Counted from the first letter of the stretch, positions 23,263 through 36,352 are shown. The stretch: DNA of 64,000 nt from Polyodon spathula (GCF_017654505.1 NC_054536.1:91818970-91882969), one strand, 5' to 3'. Notes: generated by a model from the letters alone, not told the origin. Numbers and translations: made by a program.

Positions 23263-25382
23263 TATCTTTGTGGGGGCAATAACTGATCAAAAACATTTGA
23301 GGTAAAACATGTAAAGCCACTGAAATGTAACTCCCTTACTGAAAATGATTACCAACATTCTACAGCCAAGCACAATGCAAGATGATAAAGGAAATTGAAT
23401 CTAAAGTCTTAGACTTGCATGTGTTCGATGCCTACAAAGATCCGCTCCATCTGATGTATCATTTTCAAAGAGATCATTCTAACAATGCTATAAATGTTTT
23501 CCTAATTACATCTTTTTATCATTTATTGCCTTTAATCAAATATAAAAAGTATGCTAATTTGTGTCAGAAGGCCTAGTTTAATCAGATGTAAATTAAATCA
23601 GTTTTTTCTTTTGAAAATGGGCGTCATAGTTATTGTTTATGTAGTATTGTGTTATAAAGTTATAAACAATAGTGTAGTGTGTACAGTAAATGTGTGTCTT
23701 TAGTTAATATCAGGATACAGGTGATATTAATGATCTCTCTTTGATGACTTTATGGGGTTATATTGAAAAAAATATCAAATATGTTTGGTTGTTTATTCAG
23801 TAAATGTTACATTGTTATATTAATCTCCTGCGTGCCAGTGTTTGATGTATTGTCAATGCTGGTAGTTCTCTTTGAAAATATGCACAATATCAGTAGTTTA
23901 GCATTTGAAAAATCTACGCCCCAATTAGTTACAAATAATAAACCAATACAAGAAAATAACAAAAGGAATTTAAATGATCTCATCAATTGTCTGTGCATAA
24001 TATCAACACCTGCAATACCTCCCCCTGCTGCTAGATGTTAGTACTGCATTTGTTCTACTGGTGGTGGGATAACTTAATATGGTTTCCTTCCCCAGGTGGT
24101 AGAACAATTGAAGCACAGAAATAATTTGAAATTCACATAGCAATTTATGGTCCTTTTTTTGTTGAGACTTGACCTTATTACATTCAAGTGCATGAGGCCA
24201 GCACACTTGAGATTTGAATTAATTGAGCCACCAAGGGCAGCATATTATTTGTATTGTCTCTGGTGAAAACATTCCAGAAAGATGTGTTCATCCTTGGCAG
24301 TGAAAGCTGGTTGGACTGATAAGGCACCATGTGCATTCTGTCAACACAGAGTGACATCGGCATCTACTTTTCATTGCTGTGTAAACCATATTTATCGAAG
24401 GTTATCGTTTGTTTAGTGTGATTACATACAGTACTGTATGATTTGCTTTGCTTTCTCAAGCACACATATTGCTCCCTGTTCTGGTGTTATCAAAGCCAGC
24501 CAAGAGAAACAGCTGGATTTTAAATAATGTGTAGATTTTTGTGCTTCAAATCCCTTCTTGGTTTTGTGCTTGTATACCAGGGCCGATCAAATATCTAGTG
24601 GTTTTGTACCAATCAGTCTGATATATACTTCATGTAATGTGTATTTTGTTAATTATCATGTTCTTATTTAAAAGAAGGATTCTGCCACGCAGAGCTATTC
24701 TTAAATAAGCCTGCAGTATTGCTTCATAGGACAGAGTGAGCTGCTCAAATCTATTTTATTGCACAATCACTTTTTTTCATTTCCCTTTTCATTTTAAAAC
24801 AGGAAGTGGAGATCAAACCCCTTTCTGTCATTACAAGTTGTCGTGCTTGTGATAGCCACTGTTAAACTTGGTTCAGCATTACTAACCCTACATGTGTGCG
24901 ATAATGTATTGAGTCTGCAGCATTGCATGCTGAGGTTTATTCATTGATAGTACTGACAGCACCTGTCTCCAGGTGGGGCTGTTAACTGGTTAAAATAAAG
25001 ACCTATGATGAAAGTGTAATACCCAAAAATACAAGAACCTATGGCAAGGTGAATATAAAAAAGCAATTTCAAAAATGTATTCAGTGAAACAAGAATCTGT
25101 TGCAAAAACACTGACAGATGAGAAGGCACTGGGCTTGAAATTAATCAGTAGCAATAGCAACCTTGTTTTCCACAGTAGCCAGTTACTTTAATCAAATGAG
25201 CCACATTTCAGTGTATTCTTTTTAGTCAACTTGGCATAAACCTAAGAAAAAATAACTTTCATTGGAATTCCAAATCATGTTACCCTGCGTGCGACACCGT
25301 GGCAGTGGATAAGCAAGCACTGCAAACAAGAGAAAATGTTTTAATTGTGCAAAGTTAAAAAGACTCTTCTTGTTGTTTTCAG

Positions 25383-25492
25383 CCATGGAATTCCATGAGA
25401 ATCTGCATCTTATAGCAGCGAAAGAAGGTCTGAAAGGAAGGAAACTACAAAAGGCTGTGGAGAGTTTTACTTGGAACATCACTATTCTGAAG
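25383..25492 (+). CDS. PLCL2: PLCL2 exon 5
   Basis: 110 bases (2 + 36 codons) between the TTTTCAG acceptor (AG 25381-25382) and a GTACAG donor at 25493. It encodes the completion of Ala then [18 protein letters not shown] and [18 protein letters not shown], nearly identical in the second half to vertebrate PLCL2. The donor is followed within 25 bases by a TA microsatellite. Confidence 0.96.
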
Positions 25493-25510
25493 GTACAGTC
25501 TTACTTGTGC

Positions 25511-25514
<4 letters not shown>

Positions 25515-25580
<66 letters not shown>
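25515..25580. repeat. (TA)n microsatellite
   Basis: About 66 bases of TA repeats immediately downstream of the exon 5 donor. Confidence 0.97.
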
Positions 25581-25585
<5 letters not shown>

Positions 25586-25897
25586 ATACTAAATTACAAT
25601 ATGAAATAGGATGCAACAAGTTAGGATTACAATTTATGTCTACAATGACATAATAGCAGTGCATAGTGACTCAGCTGAGGATCGAGTAACATGGTGCTTA
25701 GGTCAGATGACAGGTGCTGCTACAACTGTTTATATACAGTGTTACACGCCCCCCCATACTGCTACAACTGTTTAAATACAGCTTTACACACACCCCCCGT
25801 GCTGCTACACTGCTGCCCTGCTTTATAATAGAAACATGTTCAACTGTATGACATATTCATCTCTTTTGTCCTAAACACAATCTCACTTAATGGCTAG

Positions 25898-26694
25898 GCA
25901 GGCAGTGTTAATCCTACACCGGAGAGCTCAGGGGCTTGGAAGAGCAGGCAGTGTTAATCCTACACCGGAGAGCTCAGGGGCTCAGAAGAGCAGGCAGTGT
26001 TAATCCTACACCGGAGAGCTCAGGGGCTCGGAAGAGCAGGCAGTGTAAATCCTACACCGGAGAGCTCAGGGGCTCAGAAGAGCAGGCAGTGTTAATCCTA
26101 CACCGGAGAGCTCAGGGGCTTGGAAGAGCAGGCAGTGTTAATCCTACACCGGAGAGCTCAGGGGCTTGGAAGAGCAGGCAGTGTTAATCCTACACCGGAG
26201 AGCTCAGGGGCTCGGAAGAGCAGGCAGTGTTAATCCTACACCGGAGAGCTCAGGGGCTCGGAAGAGCAGGCAGTGTAAATCCTACACCGGAGAGCTCAGG
26301 GGCTCGGAAGAGCAGGCAGTGTTAATCCTACACCGGAGAGCTCAGGGGCTTGGAAGAGCAGGCAGTGTTAATCCTACACCGGAGAGCTCAGGGGCTCGGA
26401 AGAGCAGGCAGTGTTAATCCTACACCGGAGAGCTCAGGGGCTTGGAAGAGCAGGCAGTGTTAATCCTACACCGGAGAGCTCAGGGGCTTGGAAGAGCAGG
26501 CAGTGTTAATCCTACACCGGAGAGCTCAGGGGCTTGGAAGAGCAGGCAGTGTTAATCCTACACCGGAGAGCTCAGGGGCTCGGAAGAGCAGGTAGTCTTA
26601 ATCCTACACCTGGAGCTCAGGGGCTTGGAAGAGCAGGCAGTGTAAATCCTACACCGGGGAGCTCAGGGGCTCAGAAGAGCAGACAGTGTTAATC
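25898..26694. repeat. 46-bp minisatellite, about 17 units
   Basis: The unit runs GCAGGCAGTGTTAATCCTAC then ACCGGAGAGCTCAGGGGCTT and GGAAGA. Units are nearly identical, differing mainly at GGGGCT(T/C)GG versus GGGGCTCAG and at GTGTTAAT versus GTGTAAAT. The last two or three units are more diverged. Because 46 is not a multiple of 3, the long repeated peptides in every frame are artefacts. Confidence 0.97.
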
Positions 26695-26962
26695 GGAGGC
26701 TGTGTAGGGCAGGCTCGCTTTGAGAAATGGAAGGCAAGACATGCTTGGCTACAGGCTAATGCCCGCAGTTCAGTAATCACGTCATTCGGAAATGCGTGAT
26801 CTGAGACCCCATGTTACTGCCTTTTGATACTGTATCAATAAAAATAACTGCAGCTGTCCTGCATGTTGGCAGATTTGTGATGCCTAAAGATTTTTAGCAG
26901 TTGATTCAGTATAAATAAGTAACTTTAGTGTTTCTCTTAACTGTTTAAATTGTGTACTACAG

Positions 26963-27053
26963 ATGGGCTTGCCGGAAGAGCAGTTTGAGTATTACCCCCC
27001 CCCCCCCCCCCCCCCCCCCTACCCCGGAGACCCCAGGGATTTTGGAAGAGCAC
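26963..27053. repeat. Diverged orphan units of the 46-bp minisatellite with a poly-C expansion
   Basis: GGGCTTGCCGGAAGAGCAG at the left, and GGAGACCCCAGGGATTTTGG followed by AAGAGCA at the right, match successive parts of the 46-bp unit. Between them the CCTACACC part is replaced by a 25-base C run (26995-27019). Confidence 0.75.
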
Positions 27054-30000
27054 TCTGTTTCTAAAAACAAATACGATTGCTAAATTTGGCTTAGCCTTTT
27101 TGGGTTATTTTAAGTGTATAGAAAAAACAACAAATGCTCCTATGATGTTTGACTGATGCATCAACGGTGTGAGTTGTGCCAGCTGTTCCGTGTCATCCTG
27201 TTTCTCAAGCAGTTCATCCTTATTAAAAAGGTCAAGATAAATTTCTATTGCCTTGGAGATTCTTGTTTGGTTGTGTCTGCTTACAGAATGAGTTTTGGTA
27301 TCCAATCGACCAGAATAGAAATCTCTTCTAGCATGACCTAATTGAATGTATAAGAAGTAAGAATAATGTTATTTCCCTGTCAGATACACAACACCAGCAG
27401 TAGATCTCTGCTTGATCCCAGTGCTTTAGCTCTTTTACTGATTTTTCTCAACTGTTTGTTCATTTTTTCGCTCAGTTTACTGCTCTATGACATTTCTTGT
27501 ATTAGTGTAGCGTATATAGAGGCAGAGACAGTTTTTTAGCTGTGGGACCCTGGGCTCAGTTGAGAGAAAATACAATTGGGGTCAGTTTTTATAGTACAAG
27601 TGCCTGGGTGCTTTTTAAAAAAAAACAGTACGTGAATTGTCTGCTGCAACTAAAGAGAATACGTTCCACATGAACTATTTTCCTGATAGATAAGCTCCAA
27701 CAAGGGGCATCTACAGTTGGTTTTACTTTTGTTTCCATTTGTTTTGCCATAAGTTTTTGATGGCTCCAGTGCAAAAGTTCATTTAAGGATTTTATTTTCC
27801 CAAAATACCATTCTCATGAACTTGTGTTTATGCATTTTGAACAATGTTTGTCTGGATTATATTTCAAGTTCCCAGGGGAGAGTCATGGGAATGTACTGTA
27901 CATGTATTGAACAAAATACTGATGACAGTGTGAGCTTAAACAAAAGAACATGTCTGGCTTAAAGACATGAGCGAGGAAACATTGCCACATATTTGATGTG
28001 TTCAATTAGTTTCTGGTATTTGCTTGGGGGTTGGGGGGGGGGCATATTGATTTTCAAAGCCTTACACTCACATAAGACAAAGCAATGAAAATGAAATGCA
28101 GGAAAAGAGCTGAAGAAACAAATTAAGTCAAAGAATCTTGGCCTATGATTTAATGTAATTGTATATTTTAGATGTTTTTATCCAAGCTTCCAGAACCTTC
28201 AAGTCTAAATGTTTGTGATTAGTCTGTGAGATACCTTTTCAATATATAATTGTAAGTGATATGAAAAGAGGGGCTGTTTTTCTTACTATGATTACCTCCA
28301 GTTCAATATGGTTTTATTTTTGTGTTACCTTTTCTTGAGATTGACCAGAGTTCATAACAAACCATGCCACCCAGTAGTTTCATTGTAAAATATTTGTGTC
28401 TAGCACACAGTGCAGCCAGGTGACTAAACCAAAAATCACATTTAAGTGCTGCTCTTAGCCTAATAGCGATTTTTGAAAAATACCAAATAACAAAACCAAC
28501 AACAACTATGATATCAATAGCTATTGGTTTTTGACATTTGGTCATTTTTAATAGCCACAAGGGTAACAGGTGTCAAATTTAAATTAATTTCTCTGGATCT
28601 TTTTAAAATATTGTCTGGAATTGCTAGTAATGTTCAATAGATTTGTTCTGTAGGTATTATTTTGTATGGGCTCACTTCACAGGCTTGGCTTCCAGTTAAA
28701 ACAATGTGGCAGTCACTGTGCACTGATCATTGGAAACACACCTTAGGCATTCAATGACTGTGACATTGGACCTTGAATTATGTTCCTAAATACAAAGTAG
28801 CTGCACAATACTACATACATCGGGCCCATTAACAACCAGTGTTGGATTTGGCTATTTGATGACTTTTAGCATGGAGGTATTGAAGTGTTCATGTTTTAAA
28901 GTGAAGAGTGTGTTTTGAGGGAGTAGTAAAAAGAAGTCAGATGCTTCCAGAGCCATTCAAACTTGGTAAATGCAAAGAGAACCTGAAATACACAGTACAT
29001 GGAAAAATCAATGGCGGTGACCTTTTAAAATTCTGCAAGAAATTTGGTGTCTGCTCCACATTTTCTTTTACGACATTGTTGTTGCCGCCATTTTAGTGGA
29101 AGCGAATGGATGTGACCTTTGCCATGCCATGATCATTGTTTAACTTACTGTGCCATGGTAGCGTCACAGCCCAGACGGTATTGGCAGGGAGGACATCTTA
29201 GCATGGAACACAAACATTCTCATTCCCCCTAACCCCATCAACATTTACTTCATACACCTGTGGCTGGAGCCTAATTAATCATGTATTCAGTTGTCAGTGT
29301 TTTGACGGGGAGAAATGCAACCCCCTCCCAGCCAACCTAATATTCTCCACACAGCACACACCCGTGCACAGCAGGGCTTTCACCCGGCCACACCTACAAG
29401 GGGCAAACTTTCACTGCTTTTCTTCACTACACACATCTACACACATTCTGCTCGTATGACTTTCAACCTAAGTTGTGTGGGTTTAAGCTCCAGCTGATAA
29501 GCTCTGTGTTTCATCAAGATAATTTACATATGAATGAATATAAAACTGCATGCCTAACGTTTTAAATATTGCTGTATCTTACAGTAAGTTTGAGTTTTTC
29601 CTTTTTTATAAGCTGTACAAGTGGTTTGATTTTATTTCTTTGAGCAATAGTTAACTTGGAAATTACCGTGGCATTACAAAACACCCTGCTAGCACTGGAG
29701 ACTTGTGTTTCCTTCCCACCAATCCTGCTGACTGAGAGGCCACTTATTTTCTTATTTATTCGAGAGTTCTATAACTTAGTGCTGCAAATGAAATAATCTT
29801 CTGCATTTCTTCACAGTCTCTCTGCCTCCCAGTGTAGCAGGCTTCTGCGTAGGTGTCATCCTTCTAACTGTTTCACACAATTCTAGGTATTAGTACCTTT
29901 AGAAGGACCTGCTAAATATGTGGGATGCTGAACATTCATATTTAAGAAACAGTAACACAACATACAAGGAAAATATAAAAGGCATTATATCATAAAAGAA

Positions 30001-30766
30001 AGTACGTCAGATATACTGTAAGTGCTGACTGACCAAGTGCAAACTGCGCAAAACTTTCAAAAACTTTTTTTATTGTGTGTTCATTATTTAAAGAAAGTAC
30101 CCAAATACACAGTCTAATCCAGCTACGTACAGGCAGACTGTATCTGCATGATTTTGGAATAATACCCCTATTGAAATGAATGGTGTGTATCCCTTTACAA
30201 TCCAGAACCTGTCTATTCTGGAATCCAGCATGATCTGTAACCCTTGTCTGTATAAAACTGACAGTGCAGTCCAGCATTAAGTCATGTCATTTTCTAAGTA
30301 AATGTGTATGTCACCTGCAGTAAAGTCCTCGTTTACATAAGGGAGAAAGTTCAATTTAAATAATACAATCCTTTTGAATGTATTTTATTTTAATATTGGA
30401 GCATTCCAACTGTAGGCTATATGTTCAACTTGTGTATGAACTGCATAAAACAAAAAAGTCATTCTAGGTTCAGCATTAAGAAAAAACAAAGCATTGTGAG
30501 AAACAATGTTACAACCTGCTGTACCTAGAAGGTCAATTCAATCACAAATCTGCACAATTCTCACAGCTTCTCAGAACACATATCCACCTTAGCTTCAGAC
30601 TGAATCTACCTGAAATGAATTGCCTATGTGCTGTGTGCACACAGTCTTGATTATAGACTTTGGATGATCAACTAACTACCTAATAGCTGCACTGATCAAA
30701 GAAGCCAGTTTATCAACCAGCAGTTATTTCTAAACATTTCCTAATGTTTTTTTTTTTCCTCTGCAG

Positions 30767-30958
30767 GGGCAGGCAGATCTACTGAAACACGCTAAAATCG
30801 AGGTCCTGGAAAACCTGAAGCAGATCCATTATGCCGCCCGTGACCTGAGTAAGATTAGCATTGGCTCTGCAGAGTCGTCATCCAAGCCAAGGCGTAGCCT
30901 AGGAGCTATTCCTGAAAAAATCACTGGAGACGAGGAGCTGGCGGATGGGGACCATTAA
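30767..30958 (+). CDS. PLCL2: PLCL2 terminal coding exon (exon 6)
   Basis: Starts after CTGCAG (AG 30765-30766) with [20 protein letters not shown] and ends [20 protein letters not shown], stop TAA at 30956-30958; 63 codons plus stop. [19 protein letters not shown] and PRRSLEVIPEK are the matching human segments (recalled). The middle Ser-rich stretch is divergent, as in other vertebrates. It completes a continuous frame from exon 2. Confidence 0.96.
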   Translation, partial: GQADLLKHAKIEVLENLKQIHYAARDLSKISIGSAESSSKPRRSLGAIPEKITGDEELADGDH

Positions 30959-32450
30959 GGACCAGCTTCATTACTGGAGCCGATTAGGAAAACTTAACAG
31001 GAAAAGCTCAACGTGCACTTAAAAAACACTTCCAACAGGGGTCCCAGAGTGGCTAATCTGGTAGAAACGCAGCCGTGTGGTGCGCAGGGTGAGTCATACA
31101 ACGCAGGTTCACGTCCTGACTGTGCAAAGTAGCCGGTCTTCGCAGGGGACTCCAAAGGGAGCGTCGCATTGGCTCTGGCGCTCTTGTGGGTTAGGGAGGC
31201 AAAACTGGCAGGGACTGTCTCTCTTCATCGTACTACGCCCTGTGAACTCAAAGGCGAACACCTGCAGGGCTGGCCTTTGCCCTCCAGAGGTTGGCAGCTT
31301 GCTGACATCCGCTCTCGAGTTCCTGGGTGGAAAAGGAAGCTGACTCGGTCATGGGATCGGGGGACGCCCACTGAACCTTCAGGTCTCCTGAGCTGTGTGA
31401 TGAATTGCTGCAGTGATGGAAAAGCAATTGGGCCTCCAAACTGGGAGAAAATCAGGGGGAAATAACAATTGGACAAACTAAATTTATAAAATAAAAACAA
31501 GACAGTTGCCCAGAATGTGTTTTTTTTTTTTTTTAAATCCTAAAGCATAATATGGAAGGTGTTGATCAATCTTAAAAAAATAAATAAATAAAATAAATAG
31601 CTGGAGCTATGAATGTAGCACGATGCTGTGTAGAAAACAAAACAAAAAATGAAAAAAAGCTGTTTATAGACATGGACGACTCCATGTTCTCTCTGCCAAA
31701 ATGTTTGTGTGTGTAAGGAGTTCTAACTTTACCAGTTAATGTGAGTTTTTTCTTTGTTTATTTCAGGTGTATTGAGAAAAGCTGCTTTTTAAAAGAATAT
31801 ATAATAATAAGAATAATAATTTTAAAGATGTCACATTTGTCTAAGTATATATAAATAGATATCTATGATGTGAAAGACGAACCCAAAGCTGTTACCAACA
31901 ATGCCAGGTACAGCCATGTTTTCATTGTTTGTATGTGGTACACTTTGTTGAGCCATTACAAAATAACAAATAAAAATACCTTAACGTATTCACTGTGTCT
32001 CCCTACACCAGAACTATCAGAAGATGTGCTGTCCAATAGAGCAGAACACATCTATTTAAACTAACTGCCTTGTCGATACAGTAACATATTTTTTAAAGTT
32101 GTCAGATTTCAGGTTTTTACTAAGTTCTAAACTGTAGTGATTTTTGCCAGTCGTTTTTGTGAAGTGCTTCATACACCACGTTTAGCAACCAAGTGAAAAT
32201 AATAACATGTAAAAACAAATGCAGTACATGTAGAACAGAAGAGAATCATTTACAGCAGGAAATACTTTTGTTTTGATCAGATTTACAAAATCAAAATAAA
32301 TCTGCACACAAAGAAATGTGTCCGTTGTGGTGGTTTTCTTTTTTTTACTACTGTATTTGGCATTGGTGCAAAATATATTTTTGTAATTCTCTCATCACTT
32401 TCAATTACACACCTCTGTAATAAAACACTCTATTGTATTTCTTGTCTGAA
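30959..32450 (+). other. PLCL2: PLCL2 3' UTR (approximate)
   Basis: Non-coding sequence after the stop, including a SINE. Candidate AATAAA signals lie at 31969-31974, 32295-32300 and 32419-32424; the last is followed by a GT-rich stretch (TATTGTATTTCTTGTCTG). The real cleavage site cannot be decided from sequence alone. Confidence 0.5.
31038..31485 (+). mobile_element. tRNA-derived SINE in the PLCL2 3' UTR
   Basis: Starts GGGGTCCCAGAGTGGCTAAT, with an A-box-like segment, and has a B box GGTTCACGTCC (31106-31116), so the head derives from a tRNA gene. The body runs to a tail CTGGGAGAAAATCAGGGGGA then AATAACAATTGG. That tail matches the 3' tail of the antisense SINE at 16014-16451. Its sense orientation places it in the transcript. 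The open frames 31077-31465 come from the SINE. Confidence 0.85.
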
Positions 32451-33013
32451 AAAAACCCCACTAGCAACATTTTGGTCTCCCTCCAGCCATTGTAAATCAC
32501 TTATTTATTTTTTTGGTTACAGTGAAATAACTTTTTGATGGAGTTTGAAGTACCTTCTTGGGTATTTATGACCACAGTTGTTCTGGGTGGTTTTGTGCCC
32601 TGTTTCACCTCTATTTAAAATGTCTTATTTTCAGACTCTTGTTGTACTGTCTGTACTGTCCTGGTTTTCAGGACCTGGTCCCCCTCAGAGGTCTAACTGA
32701 TTTTTGAGCTAGCAAGAATAATCATGGCGCAGTAGAGGTTGTTAAACAACCCTTTGTTTATTTAGTTTATTTTTGTTTCAGAAGCGATTCACCACATTCC
32801 TGTGTTTTCCAAGGGTGCACAATGAGGTTGATGGGCTTGTCTAATGTAAAAGGGAAAGCTGATTTCCATTGCTATCAGAAAGTATCCACAGCCCTGTTAC
32901 CCACATGTTCATTGTTCTACAGTACACTGACCAACAACTGAAACATATGGAAGAATGATGCTAATTGTCTTTAGAAGTACTTAATTGTAGTCCGTCCAAG
33001 TATTTAACTGTAT

Positions 33014-33103
33014 TTAGACATCCATAGGATTGGTGTGAGTGCCATCATTTTCATGGCAGATAATGATCCGTCGCCATGTTTGATGTGATATCTTCATTAA
33101 CAT
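33014..33103 (-). pseudogene. Possible transposase C-terminal remnant next to the minisatellite
   Basis: The minus-strand frame encodes MKISHQTWRRIIICHENDG then THTNPMDV and a stop. The TWRRI...C-ENDG-H pattern resembles C-termini of mariner/Tc1-like transposases as I recall them. The frame continues upstream into the minisatellite unit (ETMEMKQAVRDAFCIVTPSM). Identification is tentative. Confidence 0.4.
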
Positions 33104-34012
33104 GGACGGAGTGACGATGCAGAATGCATCTCTCACAGCTTGTTTCATCTCCATCGTCTCATATCGCTGGACGGAGTGACGATGCGGAATGCATCTCTCA
33201 CAGCTTGTTTCATCTCCATCGTCCCATATCGCTGGACGGAGTGACGATGCGGAATGCATCTCTCACAGCTTGTTTCATCTCCATCGTCTCATATCGCTGG
33301 ACGGAGTGACGATGCGGAATGCATCTCTCACAGCTTGTTTCATCTCCATCGTCTCATATCGCTGGACGGAGTGACGATGCGGAATGTATCTCTCACAGCT
33401 TGTTTCATCTCCATCGTCTCATATGGCTGGACGGAGTGATGATGCGGAATGCATCTCTGACAGCTTGTTTCATCTCCGTCGCCTCATATGGCTGGACGGA
33501 GTGACGATGCGGAATGCATCTCTCACAGCTTGTTTCATCTCCATCGTCTCATATGGCTGGACGGAGTGACGATGCGGAATGCATCTCTCACAGCTTGTTT
33601 CATCTCCATCGCCTCATATGGCTGGACGGAGTGACGATGCAGAATGCATCTCTCACAGCTTGTTTCATCTCCATCGTCTCATATGGCTGGACGGAGTGAC
33701 GATGCGGAATGCATCTCTCACAGCTTGTTTCATCTCCATCGCCTCATATGGCTGGACGGAGTGACGATGCAGAATGCATCTCTCACAGCTTGTTTCATCT
33801 CCATCGCCTCATATGGCTGGACGGAGTGACGATGCAGAATGCATCTCTCACAGCTTGTTTCATCTCCATCGCCTCATATGGCTGGACGGAGTGACGATGC
33901 AGAATGCATCTCTCACAGCTTGTTTCATCTCCATCGCCTCATATGGCTGGACGGAGTGACGATGCAGAATGCATCTCTCACAACTTGTTTCATCTCCATC
34001 GTCTCATAGTGC
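33104..34012. repeat. 65-bp minisatellite, 14 units
   Basis: The unit starts GGACGGAGTGACGATGC and includes GGAATGCATCTCTCACAGCT. Units start every 65 bases from 33104. The first four end TATCGCT and later ones TATGGCT; the first and several right-hand units read GCAGAAT instead of GCGGAAT, so variants are grouped along the array. The repeated 61-residue open frames on the plus strand are artefacts. Confidence 0.97.
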
Positions 34013-36114
34013 TGTTTTGTAATGAAAAATTAATTGCAGTGAAAAAACAAGGGGTAACAACTTAGGGGACAGCCTGTAGAACTACAAAGACAAAAAATAC
34101 AAATGTGGGAGTATTGTTACAGAGTAGTGGTGTTGACATGCATGATTTTTACTTTTTATATACTCATGTTCTCTTCTGAGTACATTTGTATTTGGCTGCA
34201 ATATGTTTCCCATCAGTCATGCTGCCGCTGCCCACATGTCAGTAAGGTAAGTAATCTCTGGTGCAGCAGGGACTCAGGGTAGCAATATTATGTATGAACA
34301 GCAGTTAAGAGGTATGGAATACAATCTACCCAGTGCAACCTCCGAGTGCAGTACATGATTGGAATAGAAACTCAACCACAGCATTTTCTGAAAAATATGC
34401 TTCAATTTATCTGCGCACTTAGGAAGCACTTACCTGTAGGGAAATCCAGTGGATCTGATGGATTTAGGTACATCTGTATATTGATAACCAAAATAAATTT
34501 GCCCTGCAAAGATAACTATTTATAGCATGGTAAAGTGGATGGCATTACTTATCTAATTAAAATAACAATATCCGCCAAAATGTTGGTTTACAATTTTGTT
34601 TTGATAAATGATGGCCTGGGTTTTAAACTTCAGGATACTGAGTCTTTAAACAAATTATAATAGAAAATACAGACACATACCCATATAGAACTGTAAACCC
34701 AGCATCTCAGTGCAATGACAAATGTGAAGCCTTTCAGTGTACCATGTGTATGCACTCCTAAGACATATGGGAGCCTTGTCAGACAGACTGGATATATCTA
34801 GAAAATTCGACTCACCTCCTTGGAGGATGGACAGGTACATTGTGGGGCAGTGTGTAAAATGTTATATTGTCAGCACTAGACTGGAATATACTGTGGCTGC
34901 AATGTGAATAAACAAGACTTATTTGTTTCCAATGAACTGCACCTGCTTCACTAACCCTTTGCTGAGTCACTGTTATCTAAAAAGCATCCCAGAACTTGAG
35001 GTATTCAATTCAGTTGGCCAGTCCTCTCGACAGTATCAGTTATTGTGTTGTTTGCGGATTCTGGTTGACATTCTTATGTTGCTCCTGCCAATTACAAGGT
35101 GTAAATGTTCCAATCTTACTTGCTGTGTAGCCTGTGTGACTCTTTGGTTTAGGTGCAGCTGCAGGGTAACATTGAACAGGCAGTGTTTGGTAAAGTTGTG
35201 GTATTGGGCTAATTTCATGATTTCCGTGCATTCTGTGAAATCACAATTTACACAGGTCTTTACTGATGAGGGATGTGTTCTAATGAATCTAATGAACAGA
35301 CTGCAGTGTCCTGCCCTGCAGTCCAGGCTTGCAATGATTGTTGTTGGAGAGCTTACAACTCATGAAGGGAGTTATATTATCATCAATCTGACTTTCTAGA
35401 AGAGGTGGTATCCCCAGAGAGCCTTCAGTATAATGAAGTTTTTACACACAAATCCTTTAAGTATCACATTCTGTTCCTTTTTCTAAACAGCAGTACTTCG
35501 GACCTACAACAAGCAAGCAATCAAAGGCAATCACAAGCTGTAATACAATCAATAATTGCAATTTTCTCACTGAAAGCAAAAACAAAGCTGTTGCTGCCAG
35601 TCTGCAGTCACACAATCTTTATGTGGTCACAGAACATGTTCTGAGATCATGTAGACCTATAGAAGAGTTGTGTGGATGTATTCTGCATTGATTAACATGT
35701 CCATCCAAACCGTTTTGAGTGTTCGTGGAATGGCACTATTTGACAGATCAAGTCTGCAGACCTGTACAAAGTATTTTGACAAGCAATGTGTGCTTCAGCA
35801 CTGAGCAAGACACACCCATTTCCAATCAAACAATGCCCAAAGGTATACATTATGGGCTTCAGTAGCAAGTCCTTCCATTTTATGTCGTTAGTGGATATGC
35901 TTCTTGTGTTTTAATGGGTGATTATAGTGTGCTATGTTCTCAAGCAGTTACAAGGTTGTGAATGTACATTTAAAAAAAACATTTTTCTAGTGCATTATAA
36001 AAATGATTTATCATGATTTAAGGCTCTCTCGCTATAGCCAGGTATGAAAACACTCTTTAGACAAGCAGTAGAACACTTTGGGGAAACTAAGGCACTTGAG
36101 CTTATTTTGTTATA

Positions 36115-36352
36115 GGAGGCTGTGGTCCAGTGTTTAAAGAAAGGGGCTTCTAACAAGGAGGTCCCTGGTTCAAATCCTAGCTCAGCCAGTGACTCGCTGT
36201 GTGACCCTGAGCAAGTCATTTAATCTCCTTGTGATCTGTCTTTCTGGTGAGACATTGTTATAAGTGACTCTGCAGCTCATGCATAGTTCACACACACTAG
36301 TCTTGTATCTTGTAAAGGGCTTTGTGATGGTGGCCCACTATGAAAAGCACTA
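36115..36352 (+). mobile_element. CORE-type SINE with L2-like tail
   Basis: A-box-like TGTGGTCCAGTG (36121 onward) and B box GGTTCAAATCC (36167-36177), then the CORE/MIR-like segment GCTGTGTGACCCTGAGCAAG and TCATTTAATCTCC. The tail TGTAAAGGGCTTTGTGATGG followed by GCACTATATAAAT is the 3' end used by L2-type LINE machinery. A TA repeat follows, into which a Tc1 element has inserted. Confidence 0.88.

Larger units (their letters stand above)
25493..30766 (+). other. PLCL2: PLCL2 intron 5
   Basis: Begins with a TA microsatellite and a two-copy, roughly 42-bp repeat (25708-25805), then the 46-bp minisatellite with distant orphan units. From about 27060 to 30740 I see no recognisable element or gene. 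The acceptor follows a strong T-rich tract ending CTCTGCAG. Confidence 0.88.

Noticed and set aside
25936..26417. Tandem 83-residue repeated open frames resembling a repeat protein
   Set aside because: They come from the 46-bp minisatellite; the unit is not a multiple of three and the array is intronic.
33124..33959. Chain of 61-residue plus-strand open frames every 65 bases
   Set aside because: Artefacts of the 65-bp minisatellite; any coding signal is on the minus strand and older than the array.
34923..35399. 158-codon plus-strand open frame, the longest unassigned one
   Set aside because: No recognisable domain, no splice or promoter context, and composition like the surroundings.
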